Of a DNA stretch of 19,155 bases, positions 1-6,603 are shown piece by piece. This DNA comes from Candidatus Limimorpha equi (GTDB lineage: Bacteria > Bacteroidota > Bacteroidia > Bacteroidales > F082): the NCBI GenBank assembly GCA_018065885.1, contig JAGHSL010000104.1:1-19155 (forward strand), in the 5' to 3' direction. A program made the position numbers and the translations under genes. Every line of letters begins with the position of its first letter. Positions within the stretch are counted from its first letter, which is position 1. The notes beneath the pieces are model-generated. The model searched no databases. It saw nothing but the letters and a program-made list of their open reading frames with translations, and was not told where the DNA came from.

Positions 1-198
1 GAAAGCAGGGCGGCAGAAATAGAAGCATCAGTCAGCCAATCGCAACTCACCGACGAAGAAAAGGAATATCTTGATGAGGTTCAGGAAGTCAGGGAAGATT
101 ATGGTGAAATAGGCCCGAAAGAACGCAAATACCTTGAGAAGACACGCATCAGACTTGGCATCTCTGTTGAAAGGGCTAATGAACTGGAAAGAATGTAA
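1..198 (+). CDS. 3' end of an unrecognised protein, cut by the window edge
   Basis: Frame 1 is open from the first base to a TAA at 196-198 and gives 65 residues without the start. The piece is highly charged and helical. It contains LTDEEKEYLDEVQEVRED, then a turn (GEIGPKERKYLEK), and ends ISVERANELERM. This pattern of two short helices around an 'xxGEIxPxERxxLEK' turn, followed by 'GISxERAxELE', is one I recall at the ends of, or between, domains in various Bacteroidales proteins, but I cannot name the parent protein. A terminator-like hairpin follows 78 bases after the stop, which fits the end of a transcription unit. The real start and function lie outside the window. Confidence 0.6.
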   Translation, partial: ESRAAEIEASVSQSQLTDEEKEYLDEVQEVREDYGEIGPKERKYLEKTRIRLGISVERANELERM

Positions 199-276
199 TT
201 AGAGCATTTAGCAAGTCCACTGTCATACCTTGGCCGGTCTTTTCGACTACCGAACAAAAGGAAAGAAAAGCATTTG

Positions 277-318
277 GAGGGGCTGCGGGAAGCCCAGTCT
301 GGCAGCCCCTCGTTTTTT
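277..318 (+). terminator. Rho-independent terminator
   Basis: A 10-bp perfect stem, GAGGGGCTGC at 277-286 and GCAGCCCCTC at 302-311, encloses a 15-base loop and is followed by G and six T (313-318). It sits 78 bases after the stop of the partial gene and would end that transcript. Confidence 0.75.
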
Positions 319-460
319 GCCCAAATGATTCTCGAAGAGATGCTATCCTAAATGAACGGGATGAGATTTTTGATTGGACAGCCCAGGTTGTCGAAGGTGC
401 CATGCTCGATGACCTTGTCCGCTAATCAATGCCGTTCTTCTCGACCAAGTGCAAAAGGGC

Positions 461-489
461 CATCCGATTACTTCGGATGCGTTTTTTTT
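461..489 (+). terminator. Second hairpin with T-run, likely terminator
   Basis: A 7-bp stem, CATCCGA at 461-467 and TCGGATG at 473-479, has a 5-base loop and is followed by CG and eight T (482-489). The T-run is also the left end of the 65-bp direct repeat. It would insulate the toxin-antitoxin pair from upstream transcription. Confidence 0.65.
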
Positions 490-546
490 GTTCAAGTTAA
501 TACAATGTAATCTGGAATGAAAATCTTTATTTTTGGCTGTCTGAAC
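482..546 (+). repeat. 65-bp direct repeat, copy 1 (left of toxin-antitoxin)
   Basis: The stretch from the eight-T run through TTAATACAATGTAATCTGG to GGCTGTCTGAAC recurs at 1343-1407 with 63 of 65 bases identical. The differences are A/T near the left end (TTCAAG versus TTCATG) and C/T near the right end (GGCTGT versus GGTTGT). Identity stops abruptly on both sides. The two copies bracket only the antitoxin and toxin genes. Confidence 0.9.
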
Positions 547-619
547 TTTGATTTTCCATTTTTAGATTTAGTCAATCGGTTTTTTTTGTCATATTGTGGC
601 ATGAAAAAGGAAAAGTGTG

Positions 620-627
620 TATTTTTG
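620..627 (+). promoter_or_regulatory. Probable -7 box for the toxin-antitoxin operon
   Basis: TATTTTTG matches the Bacteroidetes -7 consensus TAnnTTTG and lies 17 bases before the chosen antitoxin ATG at 645, giving a short leader. A TTG at 594-596 lies about 23 bases upstream as a weak -33 candidate. The box falls inside the longer version of the antitoxin frame (start at 594), which argues for the downstream start. Confidence 0.5.
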
Positions 628-644
628 CAAAAAAATATGAAATT

Positions 645-902
645 ATGTTTGAAACAGCTAACCTACATATTGACAGTCAAACGCTTAACAGGGCATATCT
701 CTACGCTCAAGCCCACGGCTTGGATCTGTCGTCTGTGATTGAGTCTTTCCTGTTGCAATTCGCTATGGGAAAAACAGACAATGTGCGCAACCGCGAAATT
801 TCAAAGGAAGTAATGGAATTGGCGGGAAGCCTTTCTGACGCCAACGCTACTGACGATTGGAAAGCTGAAAAGGAAACATACTTGCTGGAAAAGTACTCGT
901 GA
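645..902 (+). CDS. Antitoxin, ribbon-helix-helix type (DUF6364-like)
   Basis: This 85-residue protein has an N-terminal pattern typical of ribbon-helix-helix antitoxins. A short strand (ETANLHIDSQTL, about residues 3-14) precedes one helix (NRAYLYAQAHGL) and a second helix (LSSVIESFLLQF, about 28-39). The acidic C-terminal tail (about 50-85) is where such antitoxins usually bind and block their toxin. RHH antitoxins normally bind as dimers to their own promoter, so autoregulation is likely but not shown here. The frame also opens at ATG 594, but that start lies upstream of the -7 box, so ATG 645 is preferred. The stop TGA (900-902) shares one base with the toxin start, which indicates translational coupling. 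The DUF6364 label is from memory of family sequence patterns. Confidence 0.8.
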   Translation: MFETANLHIDSQTLNRAYLYAQAHGLDLSSVIESFLLQFAMGKTDNVRNREISKEVMELAGSLSDANATDDWKAEKETYLLEKYS

Positions 903-1312
903 TGAAACTTTTTGTTGACACCAACATTGTCCTTGACCTGCTTCAATTTCGCGAACCTTGGATTCACGATACTCTTGTTCTGTTCCAAATGGCCAAGGAT
1001 AAGGAAGTAGAGTTGATTGTCACCGATTTGACTTTTATTAATGTGGTTTACGTTGCTGGTAAGAATTTCGACAAGAAAAAGCTATATGAAACTCTCATTG
1101 GCTTAAAGAAACTGGTCACAATAGTCTCAGTCGGGAATGGGTGTATTGAGCAAACGCTAAATGGTGATTTTGCTGATTTTGAGGATGCAGTGCAGTATTT
1201 CGCTGCCAAGCGTGAAGAAGTTGATTTCATATTGACGCGTGATGAAAAAGGTTTCAAAATGTCGGATATTCCAGTAATGAATGTTTCTGATTTTTTGGAT
1301 AACTTCTCATAA
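902..1312 (+). CDS. PIN-domain toxin (VapC-like ribonuclease)
   Basis: This 136-residue protein opens with MKLFVDTNIVLDLL, the classic first motif of PIN-domain nucleases, with metal-binding Asp at residue 6. Further acidic residues fit the other parts of the active site: Asp95 in DFEDAVQYF and Asp114 in ILTRDEKGF. VapC-type toxins use this site with Mg2+/Mn2+ to cut RNA, often tRNA, and are held inactive by the antitoxin encoded just upstream. The start is taken as ATG 902, which overlaps the antitoxin stop by one base; a GTG one codon earlier is possible. The usual PIN length is about 130-140 residues, so the gene appears intact. The target RNA cannot be predicted. No strong terminator follows, only a T-run at 1343-1350 that opens repeat copy 2. 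Confidence 0.9.
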   Translation: MKLFVDTNIVLDLLQFREPWIHDTLVLFQMAKDKEVELIVTDLTFINVVYVAGKNFDKKKLYETLIGLKKLVTIVSVGNGCIEQTLNGDFADFEDAVQYFAAKREEVDFILTRDEKGFKMSDIPVMNVSDFLDNFS

Positions 1313-1342
1313 AAAATGCCATAGGAAGGCGGCAGGGGCAGC

Positions 1343-1407
1343 TTTTTTTTGTTCATGTTAATACAATGTAATCTGGAATGAAAATCTTTATTTTTGGTTG
1401 TCTGAAC
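1343..1407 (+). repeat. 65-bp direct repeat, copy 2 (right of toxin-antitoxin)
   Basis: This is the second copy of the repeat at 482-546, in the same orientation and 63/65 identical, starting 861 bases downstream of copy 1. Its right part, TATTTTTGGTTGT (1389-1401), faces the inverted partner ACAGCCAAAAATA (1424-1436). A longer hairpin can therefore form here, whereas copy 1 has no such partner beside it. That suggests copy 2 is in the original setting and copy 1 is the duplicate (inference). Confidence 0.9.
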
Positions 1408-1408
1408 G

Positions 1409-1452
1409 AAAAAACATGCCTCTACAGCCAAAAATACTAAGGGCAGAGGCAT
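1409..1452 (-). terminator. Terminator of the ATPase gene, overlapping its stop codon
   Basis: On the minus strand ATGCCTCT (complement of 1445-1452) pairs perfectly with AGAGGCAT (complement of 1416-1423). The loop is 21 bases, and the stem is followed by G and six T (complement of 1409-1414). The first arm lies inside the last codons of the ATPase gene, and the stop codon (1437-1439) lies in the loop. A second possible stem, 1389-1401 with 1424-1436, overlaps it. Confidence 0.65.
1417..1436 (+). repeat. 20-bp direct repeat, left copy (flanks ATPase gene)
   Basis: TGCCTCTACAGCCAAAAATA here and TGCCTCTGTAGCCAAAAATA at 2925-2944 match at 18 of 20 positions. They lie just beyond the two ends of the ATPase unit. 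This copy partly overlaps the terminator stem. Confidence 0.7.
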
Positions 1453-2729
1453 CCAATTGGGATGACTTTGACACCATCGGAGCGGGTGAATCCGAATTCG
1501 CCGCCTGTCAGGATAATCAACAAGTCAGGGATTCTAATGGGCATTTGCTTTTCTGCCTTGTTATGCTCCATTATCAAGTTTTTGATTTCAACTAAATGTG
1601 CCGCGCCTGCTTCAATTTCTCCACTTCCTAATTTACATTCAACCAAGGCATATCTGCCATCTGCCAAATGTAGAACAATATCGGCTTCAAGGCCATAACG
1701 ATCATGGTAATAGGAAATGTCTCCTCCCAAATATTGAGAATAGGCGCGCAAGTCACGGATGCACAATTGCTCAAAGATGAATCCGAATGTTTTTAGGTCA
1801 TTTTTCATGGATTCGGGCGACATGCCTAATAAAGCGACTGCTATCGAGGGGTCGCAGAACGCTCGCTTGGGACTGCTTTGTATAGCCGACTTGCTACGTA
1901 TTGCCGGACACCATGCGTCAATATCGTTGATGACGAAGAGCTTTTCAAGGGCACTCACGTAATTGTCGAAAGTCGGACGGCTGCACTCAATGTTTCCAGA
2001 ATGCGTCACATCAGCAAGCATAGACGATGTTTTGGCGAGTGTGGAAATGTTTCTTGCATACGAGCGCAATATTTGTTTCGCCAATTTTGGGTTTCTGGTA
2101 GTGCCATCTACACGAGAAATATCTTTTTCATAAACCGAAGCGACATAATCTGCCGCCACAAACAGCTTTGCCTTGTTTGTCACTCCCTTTAGGCTGGCTG
2201 GCCATCCACCTCTGCAAGCAGCAAAAATTAACGATTCAATATCTAAATCTGATTTGCTAAAGACTTGACCTTTAGGGTTGTCAAATAGCTGCCGTAATGA
2301 TACCGAACTGTTTGTTTCACATGACTCCCAAAGACTCATGGGGTACATTTCCATGCGTGTGATGCGGCCAGTCCCACTATGGTGAATGTTTCTCTCATCC
2401 ACCGCATTGCTTCCAGTGAGAATGAATTGCCCTGGTGTGCCGCCACGCTCATCGCAAAGGGTCCGCACAGCGTCCCATAGCATTGGCGCGTCTTGCCATT
2501 CGTCAATCAAACGGGGTGTTTCACCTTCCAACAGAATAGTGGGCAGGGTTGAGGCTGCCATCAGATACTGTTCTCTATGGGCAGTGTCTTGCATCTTTAT
2601 TATACTTTTAGCCTTTTGCTCGGCTGTCGTGGTTTTTCCACACCATTTTGGACCTTCAATTAGGACTGCGCCCATAGCATCTAAACGATCTTGCAACAAC
2701 TTGTCGGCAACACGTGGTAAATAATTCAT
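1437..2729 (-). CDS. AAA+ ATPase with DUF4143-type C-terminus
   Basis: This 430-residue protein has a P-loop ATPase domain of the AAA_14 type. Walker A is GPKWCGKT (residues 26-33), Walker B is LIDEWQD (73-79), and a sensor-1-like FILTGSN lies at 101-107. The C-terminal part matches the DUF4143 pattern: YGLEADIVLH followed by RYALVECKLG, with E348/D350 and E364-x-K366 placed like a PD-(D/E)XK nuclease fold. These ATPases are found in several to many copies in Bacteroidales and archaeal genomes. Their biochemical role is not settled, and DNA binding or mobile behaviour has been suggested. The gene is on the opposite strand to both neighbours, has its own -7 box and terminator, and is flanked by short direct repeats, so it looks like a self-contained accessory unit. 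All key motifs are present and I see no frameshift. Confidence 0.9.
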   Translation of the reverse strand: MNYLPRVADKLLQDRLDAMGAVLIEGPKWCGKTTTAEQKAKSIIKMQDTAHREQYLMAASTLPTILLEGETPRLIDEWQDAPMLWDAVRTLCDERGGTPGQFILTGSNAVDERNIHHSGTGRITRMEMYPMSLWESCETNSSVSLRQLFDNPKGQVFSKSDLDIESLIFAACRGGWPASLKGVTNKAKLFVAADYVASVYEKDISRVDGTTRNPKLAKQILRSYARNISTLAKTSSMLADVTHSGNIECSRPTFDNYVSALEKLFVINDIDAWCPAIRSKSAIQSSPKRAFCDPSIAVALLGMSPESMKNDLKTFGFIFEQLCIRDLRAYSQYLGGDISYYHDRYGLEADIVLHLADGRYALVECKLGSGEIEAGAAHLVEIKNLIMEHNKAEKQMPIRIPDLLIILTGGEFGFTRSDGVKVIPIGCLCP

Positions 2730-2751
2730 AATTCATTGAAATTAAACGCTG

Positions 2752-2759
2752 CAAAAATA
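2752..2759 (-). promoter_or_regulatory. Probable -7 box of the ATPase gene
   Basis: On the minus strand this reads TATTTTTG, an exact match to TAnnTTTG, 22 bases before the ATG at 2729. No clear -33 TTTG is visible at the usual distance. The 23-bp tandem repeats start 21 bases further upstream. Confidence 0.5.
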
Positions 2760-2780
2760 CAAAATAATATTTGACTTGCT

Positions 2781-2870
2781 GCATCATTTGTAAATTTTGT
2801 GGCATTTCGTTTATAAATTTTGCTGTATTTCATTTGTAAACTTTGCGGCATTTCATTTGTAAATTTTGTG
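2781..2870. repeat. Four tandem copies of a 23-bp unit upstream of the ATPase gene
   Basis: The units are at 2781-2801 (21 bp, shortened), 2802-2824, 2825-2847 and 2848-2870. The consensus is GCATTTCATTTGTAAATTTTGYG. The last unit matches the consensus exactly and the second and third differ at a few positions. Each contains TAAAYTTTG-like sequence. The repeats lie directly upstream of the ATPase -7 box and are candidates for protein-binding sites (iteron-like operator). Confidence 0.85.
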
Positions 2871-2924
2871 GAAAAAGATGACGATTGGCATAAATATCAA
2901 GTCGGAAAGAATAAATGAAATTAG

Positions 2925-2944
2925 TGCCTCTGTAGCCAAAAATA
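2925..2944 (+). repeat. 20-bp direct repeat, right copy (flanks ATPase gene)
   Basis: TGCCTCTGTAGCCAAAAATA matches the left copy at 1417-1436 at 18 of 20 positions. It lies in the intergenic space between the tandem repeats and the promoter of the next gene. Confidence 0.7.
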
Positions 2945-2985
2945 AACTGTTATGAAGAAATAAACGGGGTTCCCAAAAAAAACAC

Positions 2986-2993
2986 TACATTTG
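2986..2993 (+). promoter_or_regulatory. Probable -7 box of the large secreted protein gene
   Basis: TACATTTG is an exact match to TAnnTTTG and is followed by GCACTCC, a context I often associate with Bacteroidetes promoters. It lies 23 bases before the ATG at 3017 and marks TTG 3008 as an unlikely start. Confidence 0.6.
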
Positions 2994-3016
2994 CACTCCA
3001 AATAGGATTGTTGCAA

Positions 3017-5554
3017 ATGAAGCGTAAACTATTTACAGTCTTAGTTCTGATGTTTGCTTTTGCTTTTCCGGCAATGGCAACGCATCAGCGTGCGGCCGAA
3101 ATCACCTATAAGTGGCTTGGTGGCAATGCATACGAATTTACGCTGACTTGCTACACTTATTCGCCCAGTCCGGCAGGCTTGCAACGCGATTCCCTTCTGA
3201 TGAATTGGGGCGACGGCTTTCAGGACTATGTGCCGCGTGTCGTGATGCAGAATTTAGGCGACGACTATACGCTCAACATCTACAAAATGCGTCACGATTA
3301 TTCTTCGGCTGGCACATACGTCATCAGCATGGAGGATGCAAACCGAAATTATGGCGTGGTCAATATTCAGAATTCCGTCACGATTCCTATGTATATTGAG
3401 ACCGAACTGGTCATTAATCCTTTCCTTGGCAACAACAATTCCGTCCAGTTGCTTAATGCGCCCGTCGACAAAGGTTGCGTTGGAAAACTTTATCTTCATA
3501 ACCCTGCGGCATACGACCCCGACGGCGACAGCCTGAGTTACAGATTGTTGCCTTGCAAAGGCTTCAATGGCGAGGATATTCCGAGTTTCACTTATCCACA
3601 AGCCTCATCAACCTTTGAGATGGATCCTGTGACGGGCGAATTGCATTGGGAGAACCCGATGCTGCAAGGCGAATACAATGTGGCTTTCATTGTCGAGGAA
3701 TGGCGCGGCGGCGTGAAAATCGGCTCCGTCATTCGCGACATGCAAATCCTGATTGCAGCTTGCGACAATGATTTGCCAGAAATCCATTGTCTAAATGACA
3801 CTTGCGTTGAAGCCGGCCAGCAGCTTTTCTTCTCTGTTTCGGCCTCCGATCCCAATAACAATAGTGTGGAACTGACAGCTTCCGGCGCACCGTTTGAGTT
3901 GACCAACAATCCCGCCATGATGGATCCCGAAACAGCAATCGGCTTGAATCCTTCCTTTGACTTTATTTGGAATACCGATTGCGTGCATGTGCGACGTGCT
4001 CCATATCAGCTTGTTTTTCATGCCAAAGACAATGGCCATCCCGTGAGTCTGACGAATGTGAAAACAGTGAGTGTTACGGTCATCGGACCGAAAGTGATGG
4101 ATTTATACGGCTCAGCGCAAGGCAACGACATACAACTTTCATGGTCGCCTTACGCTTGTCAACATGCTGTGGCACTGCGCATTTATCGAAAAATCGGTTG
4201 CGATGGTTATGAACCTGATGCCTGCGAGACGGGCATTCGTCCTGGATTTCAAATGATTGCTGAGATTACTGACATTTCATCCACTTCATTTACTGATTTT
4301 AACTTGGCACAAGGCGCAACTTATTGCTATAGAATAGTTGCCGTTTTCCACGATGGCGCCGAAAGCAAGGTGAGTGATGCAGTTTGCGTTTCGCTGAAAA
4401 ACGATTTGCCTTTGATGACCCAAGTAAGCAACAATCCCGAAGATTTGTCTTCGGGTCATGTCCTGATAAAATGGGTCAAGCCAACTGATATTGATGCACA
4501 GTATACGCCACCTTTCCATTATCAGTTGAAACGCAATTTGGATGGTGCCGCATCTGTCGTTTATTCCGGCAATGATACCGTTTTCATGGATAACTCAGTT
4601 AATCTGGCCTTGTTGCAAAATCTTAGCTATCAAGTGGAAATGAACGATGCACAACAACAAACAATGGGTGAAAGCGCATTTGCATCAGCCGTTTTCCTGA
4701 CAGCGACTGGCGGTGATGAAAAAGTGACTTTACAATGGACTGAGGACGTGCCTTGGATTATCGACAGCACGCAGATTTTCCGCCAACAGGAAAACCGTTT
4801 TGTAAAGATTGCGACAACAGCACAAATGAATTTTGTTGATAGTCCTTTGGAAAACGATAGAAGTTACAGTTATTACGTCTGCACTTTCGGCCATTATTCA
4901 TTGGATGGAATTGTGAGTCCGTTGATGAACTATTCGTCGATTGTTAGCGCCACGCCAAACGATAACGAACCACCTGAGCGACCGATTCTTGAGATAGAAA
5001 CCGATTGCGATGCCGTGTCCAATCTGCTGACTTGGCAGAAGATACAAGACGAAGATTTAGCAGGTTTCCGTATTTATCACACGACATCACTGCAGCATGA
5101 TTTTGAGCTTTTGACGAAAATCGACAATCCGACGGTAACGGAATACTTGCACGAGGAAATCACATCGGTTGTGGGCTGCTATTATGTGGTTGCATTTGAT
5201 GTAAAGGGGAATCAGTCACAGCCCTCCGACACACTTTGCGTTGATTATGAGACTTGTCCAATTTACGAATTGCCCAATGTCTTCACGCCCAATAGCGATG
5301 GCTATAATGATTTGTTCGTTCCGATTCATGCCCAATTATCGGTCATTAATCATGTGAAAATGGTGATTTTTAACCGTTGGGGCAATGTGCTTTTGGAGAC
5401 CTCGGAACCTATGATTAATTGGAATGGAAAGAACAGCCATAACAATCAGCCGTGTCCTGACGGCACCTATTTTTATGTCTGCGAAGTGAAATTCCAAGGC
5501 TTGGAAGGTGAGGAAACCATGAAACTGCAAGGTTCGATTACGATTATAAAATGA
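3017..5554 (+). CDS. Secreted multidomain protein with gliding-motility-type (CHU_C) sorting domain
   Basis: This 845-residue protein begins with a clear signal peptide (MKRKLFTVLVLMFAFAFPAMA, cut before THQRAAE). ATG 3017 is chosen over an upstream TTG (3008). The first domain starts THQRAAEITYKWLGGNAYEF and contains MNWGDG, a pattern shared by many Bacteroidetes 'gliding motility-associated' surface proteins. The middle has an Ig/cadherin-like part (AYDPDGDSLSYRLLP) and then about four fibronectin-III-like segments (around residues 360-750; examples IQLSWSPY, VLIKWVKP, VTLQWTED). The last ~90 residues are the type B T9SS sorting domain: NVFTPNSDGYNDLFVPI, VIFNRWGNVLLET, CPDGTYFYVCEV. It is therefore predicted to cross the outer membrane through the SprA channel encoded further on. 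The ligand or role is unknown; adhesion is a reasonable guess. It converges with the tonB-like gene on a shared terminator. Confidence 0.9.
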   Translation: MKRKLFTVLVLMFAFAFPAMATHQRAAEITYKWLGGNAYEFTLTCYTYSPSPAGLQRDSLLMNWGDGFQDYVPRVVMQNLGDDYTLNIYKMRHDYSSAGTYVISMEDANRNYGVVNIQNSVTIPMYIETELVINPFLGNNNSVQLLNAPVDKGCVGKLYLHNPAAYDPDGDSLSYRLLPCKGFNGEDIPSFTYPQASSTFEMDPVTGELHWENPMLQGEYNVAFIVEEWRGGVKIGSVIRDMQILIAACDNDLPEIHCLNDTCVEAGQQLFFSVSASDPNNNSVELTASGAPFELTNNPAMMDPETAIGLNPSFDFIWNTDCVHVRRAPYQLVFHAKDNGHPVSLTNVKTVSVTVIGPKVMDLYGSAQGNDIQLSWSPYACQHAVALRIYRKIGCDGYEPDACETGIRPGFQMIAEITDISSTSFTDFNLAQGATYCYRIVAVFHDGAESKVSDAVCVSLKNDLPLMTQVSNNPEDLSSGHVLIKWVKPTDIDAQYTPPFHYQLKRNLDGAASVVYSGNDTVFMDNSVNLALLQNLSYQVEMNDAQQQTMGESAFASAVFLTATGGDEKVTLQWTEDVPWIIDSTQIFRQQENRFVKIATTAQMNFVDSPLENDRSYSYYVCTFGHYSLDGIVSPLMNYSSIVSATPNDNEPPERPILEIETDCDAVSNLLTWQKIQDEDLAGFRIYHTTSLQHDFELLTKIDNPTVTEYLHEEITSVVGCYYVVAFDVKGNQSQPSDTLCVDYETCPIYELPNVFTPNSDGYNDLFVPIHAQLSVINHVKMVIFNRWGNVLLETSEPMINWNGKNSHNNQPCPDGTYFYVCEVKFQGLEGEETMKLQGSITIIK

Positions 5555-5789
5555 TACTTCTCACACTGTTGATGCACTTCCCCACTGTTTTTTGAATCAA
5601 ATATTACGCTATTTGAACTGGTGTTCCATCAGCAGCACAGTTATTCTTCTCTCGCTGATTTCCGTTGAAAAATCTGAGTAAACATACGATTCACTTTGCG
5701 TTTGTTGGTGCATAGCAAAGAACAGAAAAGATTAATGTGAGATTTCTGACTGATTCATTTTCTCAAAAACAATAAGTTATCAAGCATAG
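5555..5789. other. Intergenic, nothing recognised before the terminator
   Basis: This AT-rich stretch between two converging genes has no open frame of useful length, no repeat and no RNA gene that I can recognise. It ends in the bidirectional terminator. Confidence 0.6.
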
Positions 5790-5825
5790 AAAAAGGACGC
5801 ACTTTCCGAGGTGCGTCCTTTTTTT
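5790..5825. terminator. Bidirectional rho-independent terminator
   Basis: GGACGCAC (5795-5802) and GTGCGTCC (5811-5818) form a perfect 8-bp stem with an 8-base loop. Seven T follow on the plus strand (5819-5825) and five A precede it (5790-5794), so it can work in both directions. It lies 26 bases after the stop of the minus-strand tonB-like gene and about 235 bases after the stop of the plus-strand secreted protein. Confidence 0.9.
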
Positions 5826-5851
5826 CAAAAACAATTCTAAAACTCTATTCT

Positions 5852-6532
5852 TTATTGCAGCTGGAAGTTTACTGGCAGCATGTAAGAGACACGCACTGCC
5901 TTACCACGCTGTTTGCCAGGTTTCCATTTAGGCATCGACTTAACGACGCGCATAGCTTCTTCGTCGCAACCGCCGCCAATACCACGGAGCACCTTTACAT
6001 TTGAAACCGAGCCGTCAGGTTCGACAACGAAGCTGATGAACACACGACCCTTGATGCCGCTTTCACGGGCAATCTGAGGATATTTCACGTTCTTGGCAAC
6101 GTATTCCAAAAGTTTCTGTTCGCCGCCTGGGAACGAAGGCATCTCTTCCACGATTTGGAAGATTTCCTGTTCGACGACTTCTTCTTCTTCGATTTCAGGA
6201 GCGACATACTCTTCAACGACTTCGTTCTGGTCCATTTCAGCGTTGATTTCAATGTCTTCTACTTCAACATCGTCTTCAACGATTTCCAGTTGAGTGGTCT
6301 GTTTTGGCATTTCCACTGGCTGTGGTTTTGGTTCCTCTTGTTTGGTGATTTCCACCATTTCTTCGTCCAATAATTCTGTTGAACGGAGCAGACTTTCGTC
6401 GATTTCGCGTTTGTCGTAGCTCTTCATTTCAAATACAGCCCATGCTACAGCTAAGCTGATGATTAAGCCTATCTGTATGAACATCAGTTTCTTGTTCTCA
6501 AGATTTGCTTTAGGTGACTTTTTCTCTTCCAT
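5852..6532 (-). CDS. TonB-family energy transducer
   Basis: This 226-residue protein has one membrane segment near the N-terminus (about residues 16-34, FIQIGLIISLAVAWAVF). A long, very acidic periplasmic linker follows (many Glu/Val, with a short KPQPVEMPK stretch), and then a TonB C-terminal domain (about 140-226). Signature pieces are MPSFPGGEQKLLEYV, YPQIARESGIKGRVFISFVV, GSVSNVKVLRGIGGGCDEEA and MPKWKPGKQRGKAVRV. TonB passes energy from the inner-membrane ExbB/ExbD complex to outer-membrane receptors; those partners are not in this window. Bacteroidota carry many TonB paralogues, so the specific receptor cannot be named. It lies 71 bases after the VanZ-family gene and has its own weak -7 candidate, so it may be co-transcribed or separate. 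Confidence 0.92.
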   Translation of the reverse strand: MEEKKSPKANLENKKLMFIQIGLIISLAVAWAVFEMKSYDKREIDESLLRSTELLDEEMVEITKQEEPKPQPVEMPKQTTQLEIVEDDVEVEDIEINAEMDQNEVVEEYVAPEIEEEEVVEQEIFQIVEEMPSFPGGEQKLLEYVAKNVKYPQIARESGIKGRVFISFVVEPDGSVSNVKVLRGIGGGCDEEAMRVVKSMPKWKPGKQRGKAVRVSYMLPVNFQLQ

Positions 6533-6571
6533 AGTTATATGTCTTTTAAATTTATGCTATTATTTGCGTTG

Positions 6572-6579
6572 CGAAAGTA
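6572..6579 (-). promoter_or_regulatory. Possible -7 box of the tonB-like gene
   Basis: The minus strand reads TACTTTCG, one mismatch from TAnnTTTG, 39 bases before the ATG. A GTTTTG at the complement of 6595-6600 is upstream, but at only about 15 bases' spacing, so support is weak. Confidence 0.3.
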
Positions 6580-6603
6580 GTAATTATTTAATTACAAAAC
6601 GCG

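Larger units (their letters stand above)
199..644. other. Intergenic stretch with two hairpins, a direct-repeat copy and the antitoxin promoter
   Basis: No convincing gene lies between the first stop and the antitoxin start. The stretch holds a GC-rich hairpin with a T-run (277-318), a second hairpin with a T-run (461-489), copy 1 of a 65-bp direct repeat (482-546) and a -7 promoter box (620-627). A plus-strand frame is open from 183 to 425 but has no usable start before residue ~70 and runs through the terminator hairpin. A 75-codon minus-strand frame covers the same bases. Both are more likely chance reading of a structured non-coding segment. Confidence 0.6.

Noticed and set aside
176..425. 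Overlapping open frames on both strands after the first partial gene
   Set aside because: The plus frame (183-425) has no start codon until near its end, and the minus frame (176-403) matches no family I know. Both run through a strong terminator hairpin, so they are most likely non-coding.
594..644. Longer antitoxin start at ATG 594
   Set aside because: It would place the -7 box TATTTTTG inside the gene, and the extra residues do not fit the ribbon-helix-helix N-terminus.
1313..1350. Terminator after the toxin gene
   Set aside because: The T-run at 1343-1350 follows GC-rich sequence, but only a 4-bp stem (TGCC/GGCA) can be drawn.
1048..2724. Frames opposite the toxin and the ATPase gene (1048-1452 minus; several plus frames from 1462 to 2724)
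   Set aside because: They overlap genes with clear family motifs and show no motifs themselves.
5553..5597. 14-codon frame starting with the ATG that overlaps the stop of the large secreted protein
   Set aside because: Too short, no ribosome binding site and no downstream partner.
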